Shown here piece by piece: positions 8,796 through 16,258 of a DNA stretch of 64,000 bases. The stretch is from Caldilineaceae bacterium SB0661_bin_34. GTDB lineage: Bacteria > Chloroflexota > Anaerolineae > Caldilineales > Caldilineaceae. The DNA is taken from assembly GCA_009841145.1 (NCBI GenBank), contig VXMJ01000072.1, forward strand, positions 27,714-91,713, in the 5' to 3' direction. Under the pieces are notes generated by a model. It had not been told where the DNA came from. It saw nothing but the letters and a program-made list of their open reading frames with translations, and did not search any database. Position 1 is the first letter of the stretch, and each line of letters begins with the position of its first letter. The translations under genes were made by a program, and so were the position numbers.

Positions 8796-9641
8796 TCAGA
8801 CCTTGATGGCGCCGGAGGTCAGGCCCTCCACAAACCATCGGCTGGTGAAGAAGAACAGAACGATCAGGGGTATGGATCCTATCAGGAGGCCAGCCATCAG
8901 GAATCCGTAGCGCGTGAAATTTTCCACCTGGTAGGACCAGAGCCCCGGCGTCAGCGTCTGGCGTTCTAGATGGGAGATGGTCAAGGCGGGCCAGATCAGG
9001 TTGTTCCAGGTTCCCAGGATGTTGAGGATGGCGGCGACCCCCAGCATCGACTTGGACATGGGGAGGGCGATCATGAAGTAGCCCTGCCACTCGCTGGCGC
9101 CGTCGATGCGTGCGGCATCGAACAGTTCACCGGGCAGGCTTTGGAGATAGGTGCGGAGAATGAAGATGGCGAAGACCTGTCCGCTGGCAATCCAGGGCAG
9201 GATCAGGGACCAGCGCGTGTTCAGAAGCTGCAGGTTTTTGACCAACACGAATGACGGGATCAACGTCAGGGTGGCCGGCACCATCATCAGGGCCAACACC
9301 AGGTAGAACAGAAATTCGCGGCCCGGATAGCGGAGGATGGCGAAGGAGTAGGCGGCCAGCGATCCCAGGGCCAGCACGCCGACAACGGTCAGGCCCGACA
9401 CGAACACGGTGTTGAACAGGAACAGCCGGACGATTTCCCAGGCTGAAAGATAGTTCTCCCAGTGCAGAGGGAACGTGGGCAGAAATGGAACCCGCGAGAA
9501 CTGGGGGATGGTCTTGAACGAAATGAAGAAGGCCATGAGCAGCGGCAGCAGCTGCAACCCGCATAGGACGGTCAGCAAAAGAGCCCGCCAGAAATCGTGT
9601 CTCCGGAACTGTCGTTCGGATGTCACCGTCGCAGCGGCCAT
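8796..9641 (-). CDS. Carbohydrate ABC transporter permease, MalG/UgpE type
   Basis: 281 residues with about six hydrophobic helices. The cytoplasmic EAA loop reads ELFDAARIDGASEWQGYFMI, the CUT1-family contact site for the ATPase. It partners with the permease encoded 10 bp upstream. No ATPase gene is in the cluster, as is common where one MsmK/MalK-type ATPase serves several importers. Confidence 0.93.
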   Translation of the reverse strand: MAAATVTSERQFRRHDFWRALLLTVLCGLQLLPLLMAFFISFKTIPQFSRVPFLPTFPLHWENYLSAWEIVRLFLFNTVFVSGLTVVGVLALGSLAAYSFAILRYPGREFLFYLVLALMMVPATLTLIPSFVLVKNLQLLNTRWSLILPWIASGQVFAIFILRTYLQSLPGELFDAARIDGASEWQGYFMIALPMSKSMLGVAAILNILGTWNNLIWPALTISHLERQTLTPGLWSYQVENFTRYGFLMAGLLIGSIPLIVLFFFTSRWFVEGLTSGAIKV

Positions 9642-9651
9642 GGCCCGGACT

Positions 9652-10575
9652 CTAGTATTCCTGGGTCGTGATGTACTTCATGTTGATCAGGGTCAGGATC
9701 AACGTCAATACGAAAAGGATCACCCCGATGGCCGCCGCATAGCCCATCTTGTTGATGCGGAAGGCGTTCCAGAACATCCACATCCCGGGCACCATCGTCT
9801 TGTTGATGGGACCGCCCTGGGTCATGGCGAAGACCGCCGTGAATTCCTGGACTCCCCACATGATGGTTAGGACTGTCAGCAGCTTGATTTGACCCGTGAT
9901 CAAGGGAAACTCCACGGACCGCAGGATGCGCCAGTTGGTGGCACCATCGATGCGGGCGCTCTCGATGATCTCCTGGGGAATCACTTGGAGGCCGGCCAGC
10001 AGGATGAGGATGGCCACGCCGTCCACCCAGGGGAAATTGCGCAGCATCACGGCGTAGAGCGCCGTGTTGGGATTGGCCAGCCAGGCCCGCGTCCATTCCT
10101 CCAGGCCGATGGCGATCAGCAGCATGTTGAGGGGCCCGACCGTGGCGTCGTAGATGAATTTCCACAGCATCAACAGCACGATGCCGGGAATGATGACGGG
10201 TAGGATGGCCAGAAAGCGATAGAGGTATTTGAGACGCTGGCTGATCATCCGGTGCAGCAGGATGGCCACGAACAGCGACACGAATACAGTGGAAAGGACG
10301 TACCAGAGGGACAGCTGGAGCATGTTGCCCATGGACTGCTGGAACACCTTGTCCTTGGTGAACAGCTTGACAAAGTTGCCCAGTCCGACGAAGTCCGCGT
10401 CCAGACCCGGTGCCCAGTCGAACAGGGAGCGATAGAGCCCCAGGAACGCCGGATAGTACATGAACACCCCGAGCAGCACCATGGTGGGCACCAGCATCAG
10501 GTAGCCCGTGCGTCCCTTCCACACCTGCAGCAGCAGCGGGTCCCTGGAATTGCCTGGAGCAGGACGCGCAGTCAT
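9652..10575 (-). CDS. Carbohydrate ABC transporter permease, MalF/UgpA type
   Basis: 307 residues from the ATG at 10575; an upstream ATG at 10608 is possible. N-terminal helix GYLMLVPTMVLLGVFMYYP, further helices, and the EAA loop EIIESARIDGATNWRILRSV near residue 220. It lies between the binding protein (77 bp upstream) and the second permease (10 bp downstream), the standard order for a CUT1 importer. Confidence 0.93.
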   Translation of the reverse strand: MTARPAPGNSRDPLLLQVWKGRTGYLMLVPTMVLLGVFMYYPAFLGLYRSLFDWAPGLDADFVGLGNFVKLFTKDKVFQQSMGNMLQLSLWYVLSTVFVSLFVAILLHRMISQRLKYLYRFLAILPVIIPGIVLLMLWKFIYDATVGPLNMLLIAIGLEEWTRAWLANPNTALYAVMLRNFPWVDGVAILILLAGLQVIPQEIIESARIDGATNWRILRSVEFPLITGQIKLLTVLTIMWGVQEFTAVFAMTQGGPINKTMVPGMWMFWNAFRINKMGYAAAIGVILFVLTLILTLINMKYITTQEY

Positions 10576-10652
10576 GGGCCCGCGTTGTCGGGAACTGTCT
10601 GAAAGCAAGAATACGGGCCAGGCCGCAGAATGCGGCCTGGCCTAGGGTCGGC

Positions 10653-12125
10653 TCAGCAGGTGAGGCCTTCCCGTTCGATAAACCTGTCGGCGTAGGAATC
10701 AAAGGCCTCGGAAATGGTCGCCACGGCGTCATCCTGAGACATCTGATCCAGCAGATAGGCGCGCCAGGCCTGACCGATTGGCTCAGCCGCCTCGGCATCC
10801 ATCTTCACCTCTTCATAGATGAACATCTGGGTTTCGCCAATCTGGGTGGTCAACAGCTCGAAGGGTTCCTGGAACCTGGGATCGACGGGCACACCCTTTA
10901 CATTGGGCATGGTGGTGCCGATTTCGGACTGGATCTGGTAGAGGTTGTCCGGAACCGAGATGAACTGCATCAGATCGACGGCATTGGCCAGGACTCCGTC
11001 CTTCTCGGCGCGGGTGGCGATGGCCATCTGGTCGCCGACCGGGCCGCCGATGGGCCAGGCGGGGGTGGGCGGCTCGGTCACGTACGCGGACGATTCCGCC
11101 GTCAGCAGGGGCGCGAAGAAGGTATCCCATTCGAAGTCGACCAGGGGATCCGTCAGCAGGCGGGGGAACGACCAGGTACCGTTCTCCATGATCGGTTCGT
11201 GCTTGGTCAGGAACTTGGCATGGGAGTCGGTGGCCCGCACGGTCCAGTCCTCCGGACGGTAGGGCACGTTGAGCTTCCAGAGGCGCAGCCATTCCCGGTA
11301 CTGTTCCGAATCCGGCTGGTAGATGCCGTTCTCGATCGCGCAGGCGACCTCCTCGTAGCTGGCGTTGTCCCGGTCCGGATTCACCTGCGGCTCCACGTCG
11401 CGGGCAAACACCATGCCGCCGAGCTGCAGGCGATACCAGTGGTCGGTGTCCGAGATGGATCCGGTCCAGCCGCCGTAGGCGCGGACGCCCTCGTCCAGGA
11501 AGGCCTGGCAGACCTCCAGGAACTCGGCGTAGTTGGATGGTCCGCTGAGGCCCAGTTCGTTGAACCAGTCTACGTTGTAGTAGAAGAACGTGGTAATCAG
11601 GCCGAACACCATGTTGTAGTACCCGTCCCGCATCAGGATTTCCTTGGTGGGGATGGGGAAGAACTGGTCCACCCACGCGCTGCTGCCCGGTTCGCCCGAC
11701 GGGATGTGGGGATTGGGCGCGTTCATGAAGGGCGTAAGTTCCTGCCACCAGTTCTTGTCCAGGTCGTCCTTGACATGCCAGTGGGCTTGGGGCGTGATGT
11801 GGGGAATCGTGCCGGCGTTCTGCTGGGCGATGGTCCATTCCCGGCCGCCCATGGCGGACGGAACCCGGATCCATTCCACGTTCGTGTTGGGAGCCACGTC
11901 CTGGTAGGCCTCCAGCACCTGCAGGATGTTGTCGTGCGGGATGGGATTGTCCTCGCTGCGTTCCTGTGACTGGGTCGGTGTCCATCCGCCCCAATTGGCC
12001 ACGAGTTCCGCGACCTCGGCGGCACCTGCGCCTTCAGGGGACGGTGCCACGGCACAGGCGGCGATGGCACCGGTGACCGTAGCCATGCCTGCTACCTGCA
12101 AAAACCTGCGACGGGATACCTTCAT
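10653..12125 (-). CDS. Extracellular solute-binding lipoprotein of a sugar ABC importer, Tat-type signal
   Basis: 490 residues. The start SRRRFLQVAG is a twin-arginine signal, and AIAAC gives a lipobox with Cys24, so the mature protein should be a Tat-exported lipoprotein; the next ~10 residues are Ala/Pro/Gly-rich linker. The body has the layout of family-1 binding proteins (EYREWLRLWK, GTWSFPRLLTD, ATRAEKDGVLANAVDLMQF). It captures an unknown sugar or sugar acid for the two permeases downstream. Its 5' end faces the XRE regulator gene across 164 bp that contain a strong palindrome, so control by that regulator is plausible. Confidence 0.88.
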   Translation of the reverse strand: MKVSRRRFLQVAGMATVTGAIAACAVAPSPEGAGAAEVAELVANWGGWTPTQSQERSEDNPIPHDNILQVLEAYQDVAPNTNVEWIRVPSAMGGREWTIAQQNAGTIPHITPQAHWHVKDDLDKNWWQELTPFMNAPNPHIPSGEPGSSAWVDQFFPIPTKEILMRDGYYNMVFGLITTFFYYNVDWFNELGLSGPSNYAEFLEVCQAFLDEGVRAYGGWTGSISDTDHWYRLQLGGMVFARDVEPQVNPDRDNASYEEVACAIENGIYQPDSEQYREWLRLWKLNVPYRPEDWTVRATDSHAKFLTKHEPIMENGTWSFPRLLTDPLVDFEWDTFFAPLLTAESSAYVTEPPTPAWPIGGPVGDQMAIATRAEKDGVLANAVDLMQFISVPDNLYQIQSEIGTTMPNVKGVPVDPRFQEPFELLTTQIGETQMFIYEEVKMDAEAAEPIGQAWRAYLLDQMSQDDAVATISEAFDSYADRFIEREGLTC

Positions 12126-12251
12126 GTTGTTCGTACCTACTGGCTGATGGGGTTGCACAACCTCGTTGGACGCGAGGTTTCCTGACTCCAGCATGGTGGG
12201 CACCGTGTCGGAAGATGCCGAGGCGGCGCGGCATTGTTCGGTTGTGAAATC

Positions 12252-12280
12252 TTGCAACACAACACGAAAGTGTGTACTAT
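12252..12280 (+). promoter_or_regulatory. Putative promoter of the XRE regulator gene
   Basis: A TTGCAA (-35-like, 12252-12257) and TACTAT (-10-like, 12275-12280) are separated by 17 bp. The start codon at 12290 is only nine bases past the -10, so the transcript would be nearly leaderless. The -10 is embedded in the palindrome 12271-12290. Confidence 0.4.
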
Positions 12281-12290
12281 GTAGTACACA
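12271..12290. promoter_or_regulatory. Perfect 20-bp operator-like palindrome at the XRE start codon
   Basis: Half-site TGTGTACTA is followed by TG and its exact reverse complement TAGTACACA. The last base is the A of the regulator's ATG. The symmetry and the overlap with the likely -10 and start codon are those of an autorepression operator. The same site could also act on the divergent sugar importer. Confidence 0.65.
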
Positions 12291-12640
12291 TGACACTAGG
12301 AAGCTACCTTCGGAACGTAAGAGAACGGCACCGGGAGCGGGATCGGACCTACTCCTTGCGTCAGGTGGCCCTGCGTATTGGGGTGGAACCCGCCTATCTA
12401 AGCAAGATCGAACGGGATGTCGTGCCTCCACCCTCGGAAGGCACCATCCGGCGGTTGGCCCGCGACTTGGAAGAGGATCCCGATCTGCTGCTGGCCATGG
12501 CCGGCAAGGTGTCCGGTGACCTCCAGGCCATCATCCTGCAGCGGCCCCAACTCTTTGCGGACCTGTTGCGCCAGCTGAAGGATGCACCCGACCACGCGAT
12601 ATTGACCGTCGTGCGCGAAGTGCGCGATGGGGATTGGTGA
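12290..12640 (+). CDS. XRE-family helix-turn-helix regulator
   Basis: 116 residues. Residues ~1-65 form a lambda-repressor-like HTH: LGSYLRNVRERH, TYSLRQVALRIGVEPAYLSKIER (the recognition unit) and EGTIRRLARDLEEDPD. The C-terminal part (DLQAIILQRPQLFADLLRQLK) is helical and probably dimerises or binds a partner. It sits head-to-head with the sugar importer and 37 bp before the conserved gene downstream, so it likely controls one or both. A GTG 18 bases upstream is in frame but lies inside the palindrome; the ATG at 12290 gives the natural HTH start. Confidence 0.88.
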   Translation: MTLGSYLRNVRERHRERDRTYSLRQVALRIGVEPAYLSKIERDVVPPPSEGTIRRLARDLEEDPDLLLAMAGKVSGDLQAIILQRPQLFADLLRQLKDAPDHAILTVVREVRDGDW

Positions 12641-12677
12641 TTCGAAACCGTACGGTTCAGGAAAGGAGAAAAACCAC

Positions 12678-13661
12678 ATGATTGTCCTGCAAGACGACCG
12701 CCTTGAGTTCCGGTTTCCGGAGGTGCACGCGAAGGCCCGGTGTTCGATCAGCTTCATGCGTACGCTGCGCCTGCCCGACGACAACCGGAGTTATCCGCTG
12801 CCGCCCGGCTTGGGACACTTCCCGCTTCATCATGTCGATGACTTTGGTGCCACGGTGCCGTCGGCCTGGATGCAGCACGGCGGCGTGTTCCTGCCCATGT
12901 ACCAGGCCGAAGCAATGTGGATCAATTTCAGCTGCCACTATCCCATGGCCCTGAAGATCGCGGCCGGCAAGGTGTGTGCCTTGACAGGCGAGACCTGGGC
13001 ACCGGAACTGGTACCTGAACCACAGAACTATCTGGTGGTACCGGATCAACCCTGGTTGGACGGGTTCTGCGTCGGCCAGGACCTGATCCGCCAGTTTGTG
13101 GCGATGCCCCTGGGCGAAGGCTACTCCGCTGAGGAGCAGTTGACCGGAGAGGCGCGGTACGGCGGTCTGCAGATCCTGGCCTACCCCATGAAGGCGGATG
13201 TTTATAAGGCCCGGTTTGAACAACCCAAACTGCAACGGCTGTATTCACCAATGATGGCGGAGGCTGCATATGCGCCTCCCGAAATGGGATTGGCACCGGG
13301 CGGCCTTATGCGGCAGGAGGTCTACGAGGACAACCACGGTTTTGAAGCATGGGATACATCCGTCAGTTCCCGCTGCTTCGTGCACATCCTGAACAGTGTC
13401 CAGTACCGGACTGTGACGGGGAACTACCCGCCTTCGGCACCTCCCTCCGCCGCGGACTATGCCGAGGCCGGCCTGCCCTGGTTCGAGTACTACGCCAGTG
13501 ACTTGGCGGCCCTGTCTGGGGCGGCCAGCTTGGCGGGCCTTGACAGTATCGCGGCCAAGAAGATCAAGAAGGGGGAGGGCGAATGGGAAGACAACGAAGC
13601 AATTCAATCCGACCGGATAGTCAAGCTGTCGAATGGTCAGGTGCGCGAAGGGACGTTCTGA
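12678..13661 (+). CDS. Conserved protein of unknown function paired with the XRE regulator
   Basis: 327 residues, no signal peptide or membrane helix. AGGAG at 12664-12668 marks the start. The motifs FPLHHVDDF, GGVFLPMYQAEAMWINF, KIAAGKVCALTGE, VVPDQPWLDGF, IRQFVAMPLGEGYSAEEQLTG and GGLQILAYPMK belong to a widely distributed bacterial family that I recognise by pattern but for which I know no function. The conserved Trp, His and Asp residues and the ordered Gly turns suggest a beta-rich binding or enzymatic fold. In this window it follows an XRE gene by 37 bp, so the two form one unit. The C-terminal ~60 residues are polar and repetitive in Lys/Glu and may be disordered. Confidence 0.75.
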   Translation: MIVLQDDRLEFRFPEVHAKARCSISFMRTLRLPDDNRSYPLPPGLGHFPLHHVDDFGATVPSAWMQHGGVFLPMYQAEAMWINFSCHYPMALKIAAGKVCALTGETWAPELVPEPQNYLVVPDQPWLDGFCVGQDLIRQFVAMPLGEGYSAEEQLTGEARYGGLQILAYPMKADVYKARFEQPKLQRLYSPMMAEAAYAPPEMGLAPGGLMRQEVYEDNHGFEAWDTSVSSRCFVHILNSVQYRTVTGNYPPSAPPSAADYAEAGLPWFEYYASDLAALSGAASLAGLDSIAAKKIKKGEGEWEDNEAIQSDRIVKLSNGQVREGTF

Positions 13662-13789
13662 GGATTTGGTTCACAAGCGTGAGAGACAAGGGTTCATATA
13701 TTGGAACTCCGCCGAAAAACCGTCTCGTAAATCAAGCCTCAACATGGCATGGATGACGACTGAACGGTTACCGGGAAACCACTGAGCAT

Positions 13790-14370
13790 ATGCCTCAATT
13801 TGACGAGGCCCTGACCCTTGTCCGCGACCGTATCACCGGTTTGTTTGGTATGGGCTGCTCCTTTGAACGCCTGATGCAAGTCGCCCTGATCAGGGCGACT
13901 TGCATCGAGCGCGTGCGGCTGCGGCGTGAATGGCCGGACCGTGACGGACCGGATACCGGCATTGCTTTGATGGCCGAAGAGCGGGAAGGGAATCCCTGTG
14001 CCATTCAGTGCAAGTTCTTTGAGCCCCACCGGCCCATCCTAAACGGGCCATTGACTCGTTTCGGGCGAGGTCAGTGCCAACTCAGCACATCTCGCGCCTG
14101 AGCATCAACACGGATGGGGCCATCCAGCACAAGGCCTTGGGCACTCTGCAGGCTTCGCCCAAGCCGGATACCGCGGAACTGAACGGCTGGGACATGGACT
14201 GGCTGCGCTATGTGGACAACCCGGAAAACTTGGGGTTTCGCACACGCGGACCCTACACATCCCCTGCCAGCAGGAAGCCGTGGACAAGGTGTGTGAGGGT
14301 TTTGTCACCAGTAAACCGGGGCCAGCTGATCCTGCCTTGTGGCGCGGGCAAGACCAGCGGCATCGGCAAC
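13790..14370 (+). pseudogene. Remnant of a type-ISP-like restriction helicase (nuclease-helicase N-terminus)
   Basis: Conserved blocks survive in different frames. Frame of 13790: SFERLMQ, EWPDRDGPDTGIALMAEER and NPCAIQCKFFEPHRPI, which match the Mrr-like nuclease domain (D-x-G-I-D-L-V-A and Q-C-K-F). Frame of 14074: WLRYVDNPENLGFRTR, then after a switch EAVDKVCEGFVTS, and back to NRGQLILPCGAGKT, the Walker A of the DEAD-like helicase. At least three frameshifts, loss of the DLVA aspartate (IALMA) and absence of the rest of the helicase, methyltransferase and specificity regions show decay. It is a relic of a defence gene that would originally have been over 1000 residues. Confidence 0.7.
13873..13906. 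repeat. Perfect 34-bp palindrome inside the decayed restriction gene
   Basis: Arms of 17 bp with no spacer: GATGCAAGTCGCCCTGA followed directly by its reverse complement. The left arm encodes the expected LMQ part of the gene, and the right arm replaces sequence that relatives do not have in this form, so it looks like a template-switch mutation. Confidence 0.85.
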
Positions 14371-14787
14371 CATCCCAACGCTTGGTTCGCAGACAATCCG
14401 GTACTGGGGACTGCATTTGGCGCGCTTAGTCACTGTTTCCGTGGAGTCGGCGTGCATCATCTGCAACCAGTCAGTTGCACTGACATTGGTTTCCGTATGG
14501 CAAATCCGGCTCCCTGATGGTGGTCCGGAGAATCGGGCAGTATGTGCATGGCAGAAGCAGGACCATCACTTCGAGTAGTGTCCGCTCCTTCTGCGTGTGT
14601 GTTCAAGGGCATTGCTCACAGGAGCCCAACCTCTCTCCACGTCTGTGGTGGACGGTGCTCGTAACATTGGTGCTAAGTGGTCCAACAAGGGAGACGACAT
14701 TCTGTGCCGTGTTACTGTGCACGCAATGTGTTTGGCTTCCGACCTGCCTGATTGAAAAATTGTACAAAGTACTCCAAATAAATATCC
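14371..14787. other. No gene recognised
   Basis: Sequence following the restriction-helicase relic, probably further decayed parts of it plus the promoter region of the next gene. A short GTAC-AAA-GTAC repeat lies ~25 bp before the lipoprotein start codon. No open frame is convincing. Confidence 0.4.
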
Positions 14788-15891
14788 ATGAAAATCTTTG
14801 TCAAATTGATCCACCTGTTGATTCCGGTTCTGTTGGTGTGGAATCTGGTTGCCTGTGAGATGGTTGTTCCTCCGCCGCCATCCCCGCCGCAACCTTGCAC
14901 GGATCGTGAAACGGCCCTTGACTTTGGCTTCTACGCCTATTTTGAACCTGTGAGCTACAGTGCCGATGACAATCCTGCGGTGCCTGACTTCAATACCCAC
15001 CTGGGCTATGAAGCGGATCTCTTATCGGCCCTGGAAGCAATGGAGTACACAGGCCTGTCCTTTGCCCGAAGCGGGATCGCGGCTTGGGATCGAATCTGGT
15101 TGCTGTCTGCCCAACCGCAGTTCGATATGGTCGGAGGCGGTATCACCATTCTTGACTCCCGTACCTACAACGCCAGCAGCGAACGCGTGGTGGCCTTTAC
15201 CTCCGGGCATATCGCGTTTCGACAGTCGCTCTTGGTGCGGGTGGCGGACGCTGACCGTCTGGCAAGCCACGATCTCTTGACAAGCGACGTGCGCGTGGGT
15301 GTGCTGGCGGGAACGACGGGCGAGGCTCGGTTGCTGCAACTGACGGGCCTGGCCGATGACGCGGGGATGCTGCGCGCAGGCACGCGTATCGACACTCCAC
15401 AGGGGTCAGTGGTGTCGGACGGGAGCGCGGATTACGCTGTCACAGCTGCCGGTGCCTCGCCTGCCCTAAAGGGGCGCATGCACCTATATCCTCCGCGCGA
15501 TGACATGCCCCAGGTCGTCTATTTGGGAGACGACCTGGGCGAGGAGGTGAATATTGCCGAAGCGTTGCGTCTGGGACAAGTCGATGCCGTGGCCCGAGGA
15601 GAGATTGGCAACCGCGATGCGGTCCACGCACTGGGGCCTGACTTCACGGTCACCGGACTCGACAGTGAAGTTGAATTCGGCGGCTTTACGTTGCCGGTGG
15701 AAAATGCAAGCTTGATTGCCTGCATCAACGAAAAGATTGATTGGCTGACTGACAACCGAAACATCGGCTATGCGGAGTGGCGGGCCGATCCGGGAGTATT
15801 CCGTCAACGGGCCGATCAGTGGAATGCACAATGGCCCAAAGAAGAATGGCACTGTTTCAGTTTCGTTGATAACAGGTACTGCTGGCAGTAG
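14788..15891 (+). CDS. Solute-binding lipoprotein resembling amino-acid ABC receptors (family 3)
   Basis: 367 residues. The signal MKIFVKLIHLLIPVLLVWNL ends in a lipobox VAC with Cys23, followed by a Pro-rich linker. The mature part has family-3 features: LDFGFYAYFEPVSY near the start, LGYEADLLSALEAM, FDMVGGGITI, RVGVLAGTTGEARL and a C-terminal helix region with NEKIDWLTDN. It would be anchored outside the membrane and bind a small polar ligand. No permease or ATPase is adjacent, so it is either an orphan receptor or serves a transporter encoded elsewhere. The last ~9 codons recur in inverted orientation 120 bp downstream. Confidence 0.8.
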   Translation: MKIFVKLIHLLIPVLLVWNLVACEMVVPPPPSPPQPCTDRETALDFGFYAYFEPVSYSADDNPAVPDFNTHLGYEADLLSALEAMEYTGLSFARSGIAAWDRIWLLSAQPQFDMVGGGITILDSRTYNASSERVVAFTSGHIAFRQSLLVRVADADRLASHDLLTSDVRVGVLAGTTGEARLLQLTGLADDAGMLRAGTRIDTPQGSVVSDGSADYAVTAAGASPALKGRMHLYPPRDDMPQVVYLGDDLGEEVNIAEALRLGQVDAVARGEIGNRDAVHALGPDFTVTGLDSEVEFGGFTLPVENASLIACINEKIDWLTDNRNIGYAEWRADPGVFRQRADQWNAQWPKEEWHCFSFVDNRYCWQ

Positions 15892-16005
15892 ACAGGTCAG
15901 TTACCCGTTCCATCGCGTCCGACGCCGACTGTAGTCGACGGTATGTCAGCACGGTGTGACCATGACCGTCTATTGCCCTGGGCCGTAATCAACGAAACTG
16001 AAACA
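15853..16005. repeat. 18-bp perfect inverted repeat (15853-15870 / 15988-16005) spanning the lipoprotein 3' end
   Basis: The arm TGTTTCAGTTTCGTTGAT lies in the last codons of the binding protein (CFSFVD). Its exact reverse complement lies downstream, where the minus strand again reads CFSFVD before a stop. With mismatches the match extends to about 24 bases. Confidence 0.75.
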
Positions 16006-16258
16006 TTGCCGCCCGAGTAGTCCTCCAACAGCCGCGGCGGGGATGTTGCAGTTCCTGAACAGGTGGTTGGTATCGCGGTTCGGCGATGGCAGCCATGGGC
16101 ATCGAGTGTCCCGGAGCAACCGGCCTTGCTGAGGCGTCTTGCCTGTTGTCCTTGGTGCCGACTCGCGTGCAGAACCCAACCAGAATGCGGCCCGGTAACA
16201 CACCTATTCGGGCTGTGACCGCAATCAGTTCCGGGAACTGGTCCGTAGGGGTTCCGAT
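15892..16258. other. Convergent intergenic region; no intact gene
   Basis: It contains the distal arm of the inverted repeat. The minus strand has a ~75-codon open frame ending CFSFVDYGPGQ that may be the tail of a decayed paralogue of the binding protein, but nothing upstream of that tail is recognisable. Confidence 0.4.

Noticed and set aside
12272..12289. GTG at 12272 as start of the XRE gene
   Set aside because: It would place six codons inside the palindrome and add residues not needed by the HTH fold; ATG 12290 fits better.
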